NCBI GenBank assembly: GCA_027924585.1
Contig: BSBM01000461.1
Coordinates: 6,900,001 to 6,964,000, forward strand
DNA length: 64,000 bases
From: Larix kaempferi
Lineage: Eukaryota > Streptophyta > Pinopsida > Pinales > Pinaceae
Reading direction: 5' to 3'
The notes under the pieces are model-generated. The model had not been told where the DNA came from. It searched no databases and was given only the letters and a program-made list of their open reading frames with translations. Shown piece after piece: positions 11,136 to 21,584 of this stretch (its first letter is position 1; every line of letters starts with the position of its first letter). The translations under genes were made by a program, and so were the position numbers.

Positions 11136-11589
11136 AACTAAATTTAGATATAAAATTAATCTTTTTATATTTAATTAAAATTAAGTTTCATTCATATTTC
11201 TATTTTTAAAAGAGGAGATAAAAACAAAACCACTAAATGTAAAATAAATCTTACTATATTCAATTAAAATTGAATTTTACTTATGTTTTATTTTTAAAAG
11301 AAGAGGTAAAGACAAGTAATTATTATTTTTAACTTTTTTTAACCAAGTTATATGGAATTATTCTATAGATGAAAATCAACATATAGCTAAAAATTTAGAA
11401 AAAAAAAAGTTAAAGGTTAGACTAGATTTAAGAGCTATATTCAACTTGGAACACCTTGTTACTTTGACCATTGCATAGAGTGTAGGAATAATAAAACCAA
11501 TCTTTTTTGTTGTTTTTTTTACTTTAGAAAATCATTTGGAATAATAATATTAAAATAGTTAAAAGTTCCTTTGTAGTTGAGAGTTGTTG

Positions 11590-12480
11590 TGCTAAGCTTG
11601 GATGTAAATGTTATTTCCAATTTTAGGAATTATAAGGGCTAGTAAGAAGAAATTAATTACAATATATGAGTCAAGCAAGGTTGTACCCAACCCTTTTTGG
11701 TATGTACATTGACAAGTTAGAGGGTTGTTTAGAAGATGTATGTTGTGTTGACATGACTCTGGGTAGTATAGTCATCATTCTTTATGATAATTGAATCCAA
11801 AAAGACCACTTATTGCTAATTTCATGTATGGCAACAACAACTTCGAGGAAGTAGCTTCATACAAATATCTCATAATTAGTCTCAATCACAAGCTTAACTA
11901 GAGCTATAACATTGAGAAAATGATAAATGTTAGTTGGGAAGCTTATTATGGACTTGAAAACGGTTGTAAATTAGAATACATTTGGCTTTGGGATAAGAAT
12001 AAATTCCTCTTTGATACTATCGTCGCTCCTGTTATCTTATATATTGTGATGTTTGGGGTTGCAACATATCTAGAGAATTGTGGAGAAAGATAAAGCAACT
12101 CCAAAATCATTTTATAACATATAATCTCAAAATTAAAGACAATACATCCTACACTATCGTCCTCATAAAAACAAGTATTTTCCTCATGAAGAGAATGACT
12201 ATGACTAGGTACCTAATGTACATGAACAAGATAAACAACATGGGAGACAAAAGGCTTCCTATGATTGCTTCACTCTTTGCTAAATCAATGGGGAGTTGAA
12301 TAAGAAATCACCACTACGTAATAGTGACAATTTATTAAGAATATAAATTACATTTAAATTTAAGGAGAAGATGTGGTGTGATAAAGAATTAGAGCATAAG
12401 AGAAAATTAAGAAACTAAAAAGAAGTGATCCACCTTGATCTAAAGAATCAAAAGCATCTCTATATTTTAACTAGCAGAAA
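11590..12480 (+). pseudogene. Decayed non-LTR reverse transcriptase, C-terminal part
   Basis: Plus-strand fragments read FGMYIDKLEGCLEDVC and then MTLGSIVIILYDN, where the YADD catalytic box should be (near 11760-11795). Next come NNNFEEVASYKYLIISLNHK, YYGLENGCK, LWDKNKFLFDT and, after a frameshift near 12075, MWRKIKQLQNHFITYNLKIK. This order matches a plant jockey-like RT family that I know from many predicted proteins. It is a different lineage from the L1-type LINEs elsewhere in the window. Stops and frameshifts are frequent, and the catalytic Asp pair is lost. Confidence 0.7.
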
Positions 12481-12484
12481 GAAA

Positions 12485-14040
12485 AAATATCAACATTGCT
12501 AAAATAACAACAATCTCTTACAAGCTACATAGTGAAACATGTGCTCGACGATTCTTTGTGACATTAAGAATATTGAATATGAAAATAGTTTTCTCTTAAA
12601 ATGTCCTTTAACCTCATCACAAATAAAGATTATCTCTTACATTTTAAGGTTGAAAGACCAAATTTAATTGATGTAAAAATCAATATAACCATTATTATCA
12701 TCAATTTGAAGTTACAATTTATATTTTTTATTAATCAAAATAAATTTAAACTTAAAAATATATTTCTAGTTAAAACATTTACTTTTAAATAAAACAATTT
12801 TTTTTATTAATTATTTATTAAATAAAATAATTCAAATCCTCGAATTAGATAGATGCATGTTGTTTTCTTAAATGATATTTAGCCAAAGACAATTTCTAGT
12901 GTGCTTTGTTTTTATCTGAATTGGTGTGACTTTTCTTGGTTTTTTCCTCGGGTTGTAGCCTCAATCAATTGCTAGTTTTGGGTTTTGTCAATTGAGGGAA
13001 ATGGAAAACCCCATAATCATGGCTCTAGTTGATTTCCTTCCTGATCAATTATGCTAGGGTTAGCTTGACCATGTTGGCAATGGTTTCATATTGGTGTGCA
13101 TGGTCGATGCCCTTTGCACACCACTTGTAGGGCATCGACATGATTATTAATTTCATTGTTTATGGGATTTTTCCATGTTAAATTTTTCATTCGATGGCAT
13201 GGTATGTTGGACATGATTGGATGATGGCTCCACTTTCCATATAATTGCAAATGATTCATTAGGTTTGATTTTGGAAATGGATATTGGTTGTTTAAGTATT
13301 TTTTATTGTCGTGTTGGGTGAACACTGTCTCAAGTTGCTTGATATAGTTGTTGGGTGCGATATTTACTCCTTATTAACAAGTGTCTTATATGTCTAAAAA
13401 ACAAAGAGGAATTATGTTGGTACATTCATAGCATTATGTCCATTCGCAGTTGATTGGTTTGTAGTATAGAATAAAGTACGTCGACAAAGTTCTTATGATC
13501 TAGAAACAAAATTCTTGCATGATTCAAGGCATTGCATACATGGGTTTGACTTTTTTTGCTAACCTTAGTGTGGGGATTAGCCTTTTACTCCGATTCTCGA
13601 CATTAAATTTAATATGAGATGAAACATTTAATTTTTTTTTAATTGTTAGTGTCTAGGAATTAAATTACACCTCATGACCTTTCTAGCATTGAATCTCTTT
13701 CTTTTTTTTAGATTTGTGTGTATAGTATATTTGTGTGTATGGGCATATATAAACATAGTTGTCATTTCATCTCAAAAATGGCCATTGTATCTCAGTTTCA
13801 TAAAATTTGGTTTTCCTGGTCATTTAAAGGTATGTGCAAGGTTTTTTTCCTTTCTCAAGTCATTGTCGGTAGAGAGTACTATTAACTTCTTTACCATAAT
13901 ACAATATGCCTTCTTGCTGCAATCCTTGCCCATTATTGTGGCTCTAGTGTAATTATCATTGATTCTAAACTAGTTTTCCGCTCTATAAAGTTATCCTTTA
14001 TTAGTTTTGGGAGCTACTCAATGAGAGTAATGTCATGATC
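12485..14040. other. No recognisable gene
   Basis: Mixed AT-rich and moderately balanced sequence. A 79-codon minus frame (13325-13086) and a 92-codon plus frame (13674-13952) match nothing I know. An inverted pair GGTCGATGCCCTTTG / GTAGGGCATCGAC at 13101-13140 could form a short hairpin. Confidence 0.5.
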
Positions 14041-14043
14041 TGC

Positions 14044-14905
14044 ATACCTTAACTTCTTTATGGCTCCTAACAAAGTTCCCCAAATCGATATGCCCTCTAG
14101 AATATTTGGTGTATCTATGGGGTACTATGACTGCTTCTTCATGGTCAGGTTTCAGACAACTGGTCATGAAGGTTTGTTTGGTCTCAGGGGATGACTCTCT
14201 CTATTGGATAACTAGGGCTTCCTCGGAAAAATATTCTTGGTCATGGGAGTAAAACAGGGGTACTGCTAGAGCTTTCCTAATGGTAGACACATTCACAGGG
14301 AAAAGAATTTTCTTTCTTGATGAATTCATAATGACTCTTTCACTCTGAGAATAATTTACTGCACACCACGAAACGAATTCTGGAAACCCTAAAGCTTGTT
14401 CTGGATGGAAATGGATAAAACGAGACTTATAAACATTGTGCACATCCAAATTTTGTTTATATAAACCCTCCAACTTGCTTTTGATTTCTGAAACTGAGAA
14501 TTTAACCATTATGGGGTCACGAATGTCACTATCTCTATCCACTAGGGTTTCTTCTATCCTCATAGTTTCAACGTTCTGAGGGACGGTTTCACTACTTCCT
14601 TCCATTATGTAAACAATTCTAGTTACTTTCACGAGTTTCAAAGGACCTACTTGGCATAGACAGGTTGAATAAACTATGCTTTGTCGCTTTCTAGCAGCAC
14701 AGACATGTTCCAATCCTCCGTCGTTCGCAAGACAAAAGTCAACTTTTGACGTGCCCTTGTCTTTTATACACCACCGAAAGTGGTTTCGCAACGTGGGAGG
14801 GTTGTTTTCCTTACCGCTTTGTCTGATTGCGAAATGATGTGGAGATGACATGCATACAACGGTATGGTATTTCGTAACCACTCCAACCTCCATTAGGTCG
14901 TGCAT
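14044..14905 (-). pseudogene. Unrecognised ORF with a single internal TAG
   Basis: A minus-strand frame is open for 234 codons (14905-14201). After one TAG at 14201-14203 it stays open in the same frame for about 50 more codons, to near 14047 (PETKQTFMTSC, DHEEAVIVPHRYTKY, GHIDLGNFVRSHKE). The part before the stop contains SEIKSKLEGLYKQNL, FHPEQALGFPEFVSWCAVNY and RKKILFPVNVSTIRKALAV. The layout vaguely recalls plant mobile-domain or gag-like proteins of gymnosperm retroelements, but I cannot name the family. Composition is less AT-rich than the flanks. I call it a pseudogene because of the stop; a retroelement origin is only a guess. Confidence 0.5.
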
Positions 14906-15044
14906 GTTGGCGGCGCGAAAATATTATGGGTTGTTGATCTAACCATCGTTTATCGAATAGCCGTTGATCTTGGTGTGCCTTTAACACCGCCTGACTTGAC
15001 TTTTCGGCACACTTTATCTCCGTTATCCTCCTCGCTTCTTCCAC

Positions 15045-15355
15045 AGCAAAACCTTTCCCCTATCGTCGATCCATCCATTTCCCCGCCAACAATCGTCAAT
15101 CATTTCTATCCTTTAGCATCACCCTTTAATTTTTTCAGGGTATTTCAATTCCAATATTCATCTCACTTCTTTTCCAGCGAAACTCATCTTCCACTGTCGA
15201 TCTTATCCAATGCAATCGTGACCATTGATAATTATGTTTATTATTTAATTTTTAATGAATGAATTAATTAAAACCTTCATTGATTATCTTAGGCCTGAGG
15301 GCTTCTCATTTCAGGGATGTGGGCTCCTTCCATAAGCGAGCTTCTCCTCCCATGG
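15045..15355. other. No feature recognised
   Basis: C/T-rich sequence with several short plus-strand frames. Nothing is recognisable. Confidence 0.5.
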
Positions 15356-15359
15356 ATAA

Positions 15360-15830
15360 CCTTCAAGCCCATGGGCATCTTCATTTGCGGGCTAGCCTTT
15401 ATCTTCAGCCAACGTGCTTACTCCTTAAGCTCCTTTGCGGGCACAACCTAAACCCTTGCCGACATTTAAGCCCCTGCATGCTTTTCACAAGCCCTTTTGG
15501 GCATATCTTTAGCCCTTATCCATTGGGCCCCTTGCAGACATACTTAATCCCTTGCGGGCATCTCTTTAAGATTTTGTGAGATTATTCATTTAAGCCCTTG
15601 CAGGCATAACGCTAAGCCCTTGCGGGCATAATAAAGCTCCTGGGAGCTTTATGCTTCAAGCCCCTTGTGAGAATTCCCTCATTTTGGCAAGCTTGTATTT
15701 TGCACGTGTGAACTCCATAGGAATATCTGAGCTCGTGGTTAGACAGCCAATTCACCAGAGAACAAGCCTATGCCACCTGATTAATTTTATCAGCAAAATG
15801 ACACCTCCTTGCGGGCATTTCCAAATGGCC
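15360..15830 (+). repeat. Cluster of GCCC...GGGC mini-palindromes
   Basis: About ten degenerate copies of AAGCCCTTGCGGGCAT are spaced 20-60 bp apart. Clear ones are AGCCCATGGGCAT near 15367, AAGCCCTTTTGGGCAT near 15490, CCCTTGCGGGCAT near 15551, AAGCCCTTGCAGGCAT near 15593, AAGCCCTTGCGGGCAT near 15614 and AGCTCCTGGGAGCT near 15637. Each can form a short GC stem. Confidence 0.7.
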
Positions 15831-16019
15831 TCTTAGCCATGTGAGTTCAACACTTAGCCAGATTTTTGTTCTTAATATGCAACACAATTTTTCCTTCACT
15901 TTGGCAGATTGATTTCTTTCATATCTAATCAACATAAGGAAAAATAAAAGCATGGATAGATAGACACTTCAACAATGAACAAGACCATGTCAATTGATGA
16001 ACTTATTGACACACACACA

Positions 16020-17040
16020 ACATCTGGAGGGCATTTGAAAGTGGTCTTCCAAACTGTTGATTTGACACTTAGGAAAAATTATCAAACCCTACGTTAGTAT
16101 GATGAGATTTTTCTTTTCACCAATTTTGAAGTGTGAGACACCCAATGGATAGAGGACAACAAGGTGACTTCCTCTAAACCAATCTCACCTCTTGAAGCCT
16201 CTTTCTCTCTCCTCGGTGGGCATTTTACTGGAGTAGTGCAAATCAAGCTGAGAGGCACTTTTGGTAGATTAATATCTTCCTCCTCAGAGACTCTTTGGAC
16301 AATCTGAGACCATGGTTGGATGCACCAAACAACATTCTAGAGATCCATGCTCTCAAAATTATTTAAGACATCAAACACAAGACATGGCTGGCATTTTACT
16401 AACGTCACTTCATGCATGACCAGTGATTTTACACTTAAAATTTTTTTGCACTTTCCTAGACTTGGTCCAATATGCCTGAAACACTTTTTTGGAAGATCCA
16501 TAACTTCTTCCTTAGGAACTTTCAAGTCAATATGAGAACATGGTCAGGTATACAAAACAAAAACCTACAATATGACCATATGGTGCAGGAATTTTATTCA
16601 ACCCACAAACTATGGCGTACATTTCCCTGGGGCCACTTAGGCAGTTTTGCTACTTTGGTGTAAAAGAAACCTAAAACCCTGTTTTGGTAGGCTGTTAACT
16701 TTGTCATCAAACACCTTTTTGTGAAAACTAAGACCATGGAAAGATAGGCTCTTTGACAAGATAGAATATGATAGTTCCAGAAAGCTTTTATCATTCTTCC
16801 ATGAGGTACAGAGGGCATTTTCCCAAGGCCACCTGAACCAGTTTTCCAACGCTTAGTCATTTCCAAGAATTTCTCCAAGGTTTATCCCGAAACCCTATTT
16901 TGGAAGACTTATAACTTTCTCCTCGGAAATGATTAAGGAAAATTGAGACCATGACTAGATAGCACCTTCAACAAGCTATAGCGTGATATGATGGTGCATG
17001 CATTTTTCTCAAACCGTGAATTATGGTGGGCATTCTCTTA
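16020..17040 (+). repeat. Degenerate tandem array of about 195-225-bp units
   Basis: Four to five diverged units share an ordered set of phrases: an AAACCCTNTTTTGGAAGA core, then ATAACTTTCTCCTC, then a GAGACCATGG phrase, then GGGCATTTT. The cores start near 16253, 16478, 16673 and 16889, spaced 225, 195 and 216 bp. An earlier, weaker unit begins near 16030. Confidence 0.7.
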
Positions 17041-17289
17041 GAGAATTTTTGACTACTTTTTCATACTTTGTCAATTTCTGAAGTTTCACAAACTTGTCAT
17101 TCTTTTCCAGAATGATGTTAGATTGCAACATTGACTTAATGATAGCACCATAACACCATCATGTGTCTTTCCAGCTTCATCACACATGCCACATCATCAT
17201 ACATGCCATGTCATCACCTTCTTTGTCATTCCTTTGTCTTTAACTGAGTTTTCCCTCCCATCATGTCCTTGGTTATTCCTTTGTCATTA

Positions 17290-17880
17290 TTGAATTGCTT
17301 TGACATCAATGAAAACCATATTCAACATTGGACGACCCTTCTTGCAGTCTAGAACTAGTATGAAAATAATATTGGGCAGAAGAAGGGTCGACCACCCCTT
17401 CATTTATGAGGGAATTGTGCAAATATTCAACCTACGAAGGATAGGTTGTCAATTCATGTATATCCTGAATGGTGAATACTTGAACAATACTAAGCACAAG
17501 AAGGTTCGGCCGACCCTTCATTTAAAAGAGATTCAATGAAAAATATTTAATATACGAAGGTTAGGACGACAATAACTGACTACCGACTTCCGCAGTAAAT
17601 GGTAGGGATTGGGACATTGGCTAAGTTATAACATGTAAACAATATTTATCCCGACTTCTAACTTACAACAAGAACGATCGGTCGCCCCTTCCTTTAGTAG
17701 ATAATTGTGAACACCAATATCTTTCGATTCACCTGTATCTAGAATGGTGAACACAACAAGGATCGAAACACCCTTCTTGCCGTCTGGAACTATTATGAAA
17801 ATAATAGTGGGCAGAAGAAAGGTCGGCTGCCCCTTCATTCATTTATCTTGGGCCTCATTAAAAAATGGGGCGTTGGTTAA
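17290..17880 (+). repeat. Repeats with a GGTCG...CCCCTTCATT motif
   Basis: A segment of about 75 bp at 17336-17411 (CCCTTCTTGCAGTCTAGAAC, then TATGAAAATAAT) recurs at 17771-17845. Intervening partial copies of the GGTCGNNNNCCCCTTCATTT motif lie near 17505 and 17677. It may be the remnant of an LTR or satellite. Confidence 0.65.
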
Positions 17881-17887
17881 TGGCATT

Positions 17888-17973
17888 CAACTTCAAATGA
17901 CCATCATATTATACATACAACAATTAATTTAGTGATTTGTATATTTTTGACAACTTCAAATGACCATCATATT
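17888..17973 (+). repeat. Identical 23-bp direct repeat
   Basis: CAACTTCAAATGACCATCAT followed by ATT occurs at 17888-17910 and 17951-17973, 63 bp apart. Confidence 0.85.
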
Positions 17974-18040
17974 TATCATATCAGAACGGTGCAAAAAACA
18001 ATTTCAAAAGTGGCAATATCAAAAGCAAAAGTATGCTTTT

Positions 18041-18294
18041 GGAACCTGGATTTCTCACTTTTGGAAACGGATTTGGTAGTTTCGGAACCAGTTTGGGCAC
18101 TTTTGGAACTGGATTTGGAACTTTTGGAACCGGTTTTGGCAATTTTGCAACCTGGATTTGGCATTTTTGGAATCGGGTTTGGCACTTTTGGAACCGGTTT
18201 TGGCACTTTCGGAACCGAATTTGGCACTTTAGGAACCGGTTTTGGAACTTCTGGAACCTAGATTTGGCACTTTGGAATAGGATTTTGCTTGATT
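18041..18294 (+). repeat. 21-bp minisatellite, about 11 units
   Basis: The unit resembles GGAACCGGTTTTGGCACTTT plus T. The period is 21 bp with two units of 22 bp. Because 21 is a multiple of three, it creates seven-residue repeats in all frames (FGTFGTG on plus, PKPVPKV on minus). These frames are by-products of periodicity, not genes. Confidence 0.95.
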
Positions 18295-18419
18295 TTGGGG
18301 TTTAGAAAGGTTGCTTTTTACCCGTCTTCAAAGTGACTTGAACTAGAATATGTCCAAGTTTAATGAAATTGGTGCTATAGGTTCACTTTGTATTATGATC
18401 TTACACTTCTGTTTGTAGC

Positions 18420-18935
18420 TATAATGTTGTGGAAACCTCCCAGATACAAGGTAGTTAGCTATGTCGGCAAACCATGGGGTTTGTGTCGAGATTGCAAATA
18501 GGTGTTCATCAGGGAAATCATCTTTTACTAATTTACCGTCCTATACATGGGTCAGTCTTGACAGGAAGTCTTATACCACATTATGTTTTCCTTGCTTGTC
18601 AAGGATTGTTAAGTCGAATTCTTGTAAAAGAAGCAACCATCTTATAATCCTAGCACTTGTATTGGGTTTATTCATGAGGTACCTGATTGCAGAATGATCT
18701 GTGTGAAACAAGATTGGGTACCCTATGATGTAGTTCCTAAACTTGTTGATGGCATGTACAACAACCAAAACTTCCTTCTCTGTTACTGTATAGTTTAGTT
18801 CTACCCCCGCCAATTTTTTGTTGATGTAGTAGATTGCATATGGTTTTTTATCTTCCTCCTGCCCAAGGACTGCTCCAATAGCTTTGTCTGATGCATCTGA
18901 GTGGATGTGAAATGGTAGCTTCTAGTTTGGTACTT
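18420..18935 (-). pseudogene. Gypsy RNase H remnant
   Basis: Frame 18813-18571 reads AGVELNYTVTEKEVLVVVHA then FHTDHSAIRYLMNKP, the RT-type RNase H of gypsy elements, with the E of TEKE and the D of HTDHSA retained. A TAG follows KQGKHNVV, and the frame continues with DFLSRLTHV, a second TAG, and the linker towards integrase. The RNase H start overlaps the end of the RT remnant in another frame. Clearly non-functional. Confidence 0.8.
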
Positions 18936-19054
18936 AAAGGACTGGGGCAGTTGTTGTTTTCTCCTTAAGGTGATCAAATGTTTTCATGCAGTGTTCAGTC
19001 GAGATAAATTTTGTGTCTTTTGTTAAGAGGGAAAAAATTGGTGCAACGATTTTA

Positions 19055-20032
19055 CTGAAACCCTCTATAAATATTTTGTAGTAGCCTGTTTTCCCCAGGA
19101 AACTATGGACATCCCTCTGTTTTCCATGTTGGGTAGTGTTTTAATAACAATGACTTTCGATTGATCTACCTCAATTCCTCTTTGGGATATGTGGTAACCC
19201 AAGACTATCCCTTCTTGCATTAGCATTCGACATTTATCATTGCTGACACATAGACTCATTTCGATGCATTTGTTTAGGACCAATTCTAAATGTTGTAATG
19301 ATTGATTAAAATTTTTCCCATACGATGTGAAGTCATCCATGTAGACTTCCATCTAGTCATTGATAAAATGAGAGAATATACTCAAGATAGCCCTTTGAAA
19401 GCGTGTTGGAGCATTATCGAGTCCAAAGGGTAGTACTCTATATGCATATGTGCACCATGGGCAGGTAAATGTTGTTTTATCTTGGTCACCTGGGTGGATT
19501 TGGATTTGGTTATAACCACTGAATCCTTCCAAAAATGAAAAAAACTTGTTTCTAGCCAGAGTATCCAACCCCTGATCAATTAATGGTAGAGGGAAGTGAT
19601 CTCTTTGGTTGCCTTGTTAAGCTCCCTATAGTCTACACAGATTCTCCATTTTCCTCCCTTCTTCGGAACTGTCACTAAGGGTGAGACTCACTCACTGTCT
19701 GAGATCGGATAAATGAATCCTGCATCCAGTAACCTTTGCAACTCTTTCTTAACTATATCTTTTAACATTGGATTCATCCGTATTTGGGGTTGTCTTATTG
19801 GAATAACGCCCTCCTTGATGTAAATATAGTGTTTGCAAATATCCGAGTGTATCACCTTCATATCCATGTAGGTCCATGCGAAAGCTATGCTATTTTCTGA
19901 GAGTACTTTTATTACTTTTTGTTCTTGTTCTTGCTCCAGATGTGCATTAATATTGACCGTCTTCCCAGGAAATATTTCCACGATTTTTACTTGTGGAAGT
20001 TGTTCTTCAATGGAGAATACCTGCTTCCACAT
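19055..20032 (-). pseudogene. Gypsy reverse transcriptase remnant
   Basis: Frames 20032-19688, 19568-19353 and 19352-19065 join into one RT. Fingers: KDIVKKELQRLLDAGFIYPI, a TGA after ISDSE, then VSPLVTVPKKGGKWRIC. Palm: GYNQIQIHPGDQDKTTFTC, VLPFGLDNAPTRFQRAILSI, and the YMDDF box at about 19343-19329. Thumb: LGYHISQRGIEVDQSKV. Lesions are the TGA near 19689, a frameshift near 19580-19590 and a TAG just before MEVYMDDF. The catalytic Asp pair is intact, so inactivation came from frame damage rather than loss of active-site residues. Confidence 0.85.
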
Positions 20033-20089
20033 TCCATCTGTATTGATTTGAGAGTGTAGATTTCCTTGTTGTTTCCCTATTGCAAATAT

Positions 20090-21377
20090 TTATTCAAGGA
20101 TATCATGCTTATGATAAATATTTTGAATAAAATTAGCTAAATAAGCATATTCATCCTTAGCTTTTAGGGTTAGAGCAGTTTTTATGCTGTGGACAGGTTG
20201 CATATTTTGGTCATCCATGTCATCATAAGCATCCATCCAATTTTGGTGTTTAGTGTCTATTGATCGTTTTACTGGTGGGTATATTGCTATTTTCTTTCTC
20301 CCTTTCCCACTAGTAATTGTCATATCTCCATATCGATAGCCTATATAGGCATTTGCTGTTTCCAACCATGGCGTCTGTAGGATGAGTGGGTATCCACTAA
20401 GCTTGGTTTTGACTTCAATGACTATGAATTATGCTGGATATTCCCAAGATTCAATGTTAATGATTACATCTTCGAGGATACCTTCTGGCTTGACAGTGGA
20501 TGTGTCATACAGTTGTAACCTCGATAACCTATATAGGCGTGTCTTGTTTCCATCCATGGCCTCCCTAGGATGAGTGGGTATCCACTGATCTTGCTTTTGA
20601 CTTCAATGACTATGAAGTCTGCTGGATATTCCCAAGATTTGATGTTAATGATTACATCTTCAAGGATACCTTCTGGCCTGACAGTGGATGTGTTCTTAGA
20701 AAGGGTTGGAGACCTAGGGCTAGCATAGTGTCTTTTGTCATAACGTTTATTATAGATCCTATATCAATTAGACTGCTTGAAATTGGATTTTTATTTATGG
20801 TTACATTGACGATCAGGATGCCTGGATCAAGGTACTTTGGGTTGACAAAAATCCCCAACATAAGGTCTACTAGCTGGATTATCACATTTATGGTTGGGGG
20901 ATCCCTTTTCTTCCGCCTAGTTTTCTTCAAGCAATTTTCCTTTATGAATTTGTTACAGATTGGGACATCTCTGATTGCTTGTAAGAGTGGGATTTGTATA
21001 TTTAAGTGTTTCAATTCATTAAGTATGGCATTTTCTTCTTCCTCTTTATTGTTTTGTTTTAGCTTTTCGAGAAATTGAGGATTAAGAGAAATATTTTTTG
21101 GTATTTGGGGTATAACTTCGGGTTGCTGATGTTCTGGAGATGTAGCTTGCTCGGAATATGTGGCTTCTTGATTGTTTTGATAATGGGGACCCTGTAGTGT
21201 TTTTCTAGATCTTATATTGATCTCATTCAAGTCCAGTGTGTCTACGACATATGTTGGGAACTGCATCAGTTCGTTGTTGTAGGGTTGTTGTATTGTCCTA
21301 TTGTTATTTGGATTTGGGACAACTTGAGCAGGGATTGTAGGCGCTCTGGGGGGATGTTGGTTTTCTGGAGGCGACAT
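20090..21377 (-). pseudogene. Gypsy protease region remnant
   Basis: Frame 21377-20652 carries a proline/asparagine-rich linker and then SSSLIDIGSIINVMTKDTML, the retropepsin active site of Tat/Athila-type elements with D-I-G in place of D-T/L-G. The downstream flap and exit sequence (ILGRPW-like, ETANAYIGYRYGDMTI near 20350) is displaced by a 188-bp tandem duplication (20341-20694), which breaks the frame. The linker between protease and RT runs to 20090. Confidence 0.8.
20341..20694 (-). repeat. 188-bp tandem duplication inside the protease
   Basis: CTATATAGG starts at 20341 and 20529. The following about 165 bp (GATGAGTGGGTATCCACT, GCTGGATATTCCCAAGAT, GACAGTGGATGTGT) match at roughly 90 percent by eye. 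The unit is not a multiple of three. Confidence 0.85.
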
Positions 21378-21584
21378 TATCAGTGGTTATTGTAGTGGTG
21401 CTCTCCAATTTGTGGAAGATGGATATGAATTTCCATAGTTGATTTGTGGTTGTGAAAAAGGTGGGGGATATGGTGGGTAAGGCTGGGTGAAGTATGGTTG
21501 TTGTTAAGGAGTTGGATTTTGTTGCCAATGGCTTGGTCCTACTTGTGGAGGCCATGAAATCTGTGCTGAAGGATTCCAGTTTTG

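Noticed and set aside
17932-18305. Glycine/phenylalanine- or lysine/proline-repeat proteins
   Set aside because: All frames through the 21-bp minisatellite stay open because the period is a multiple of three. No start context or flanking domain.
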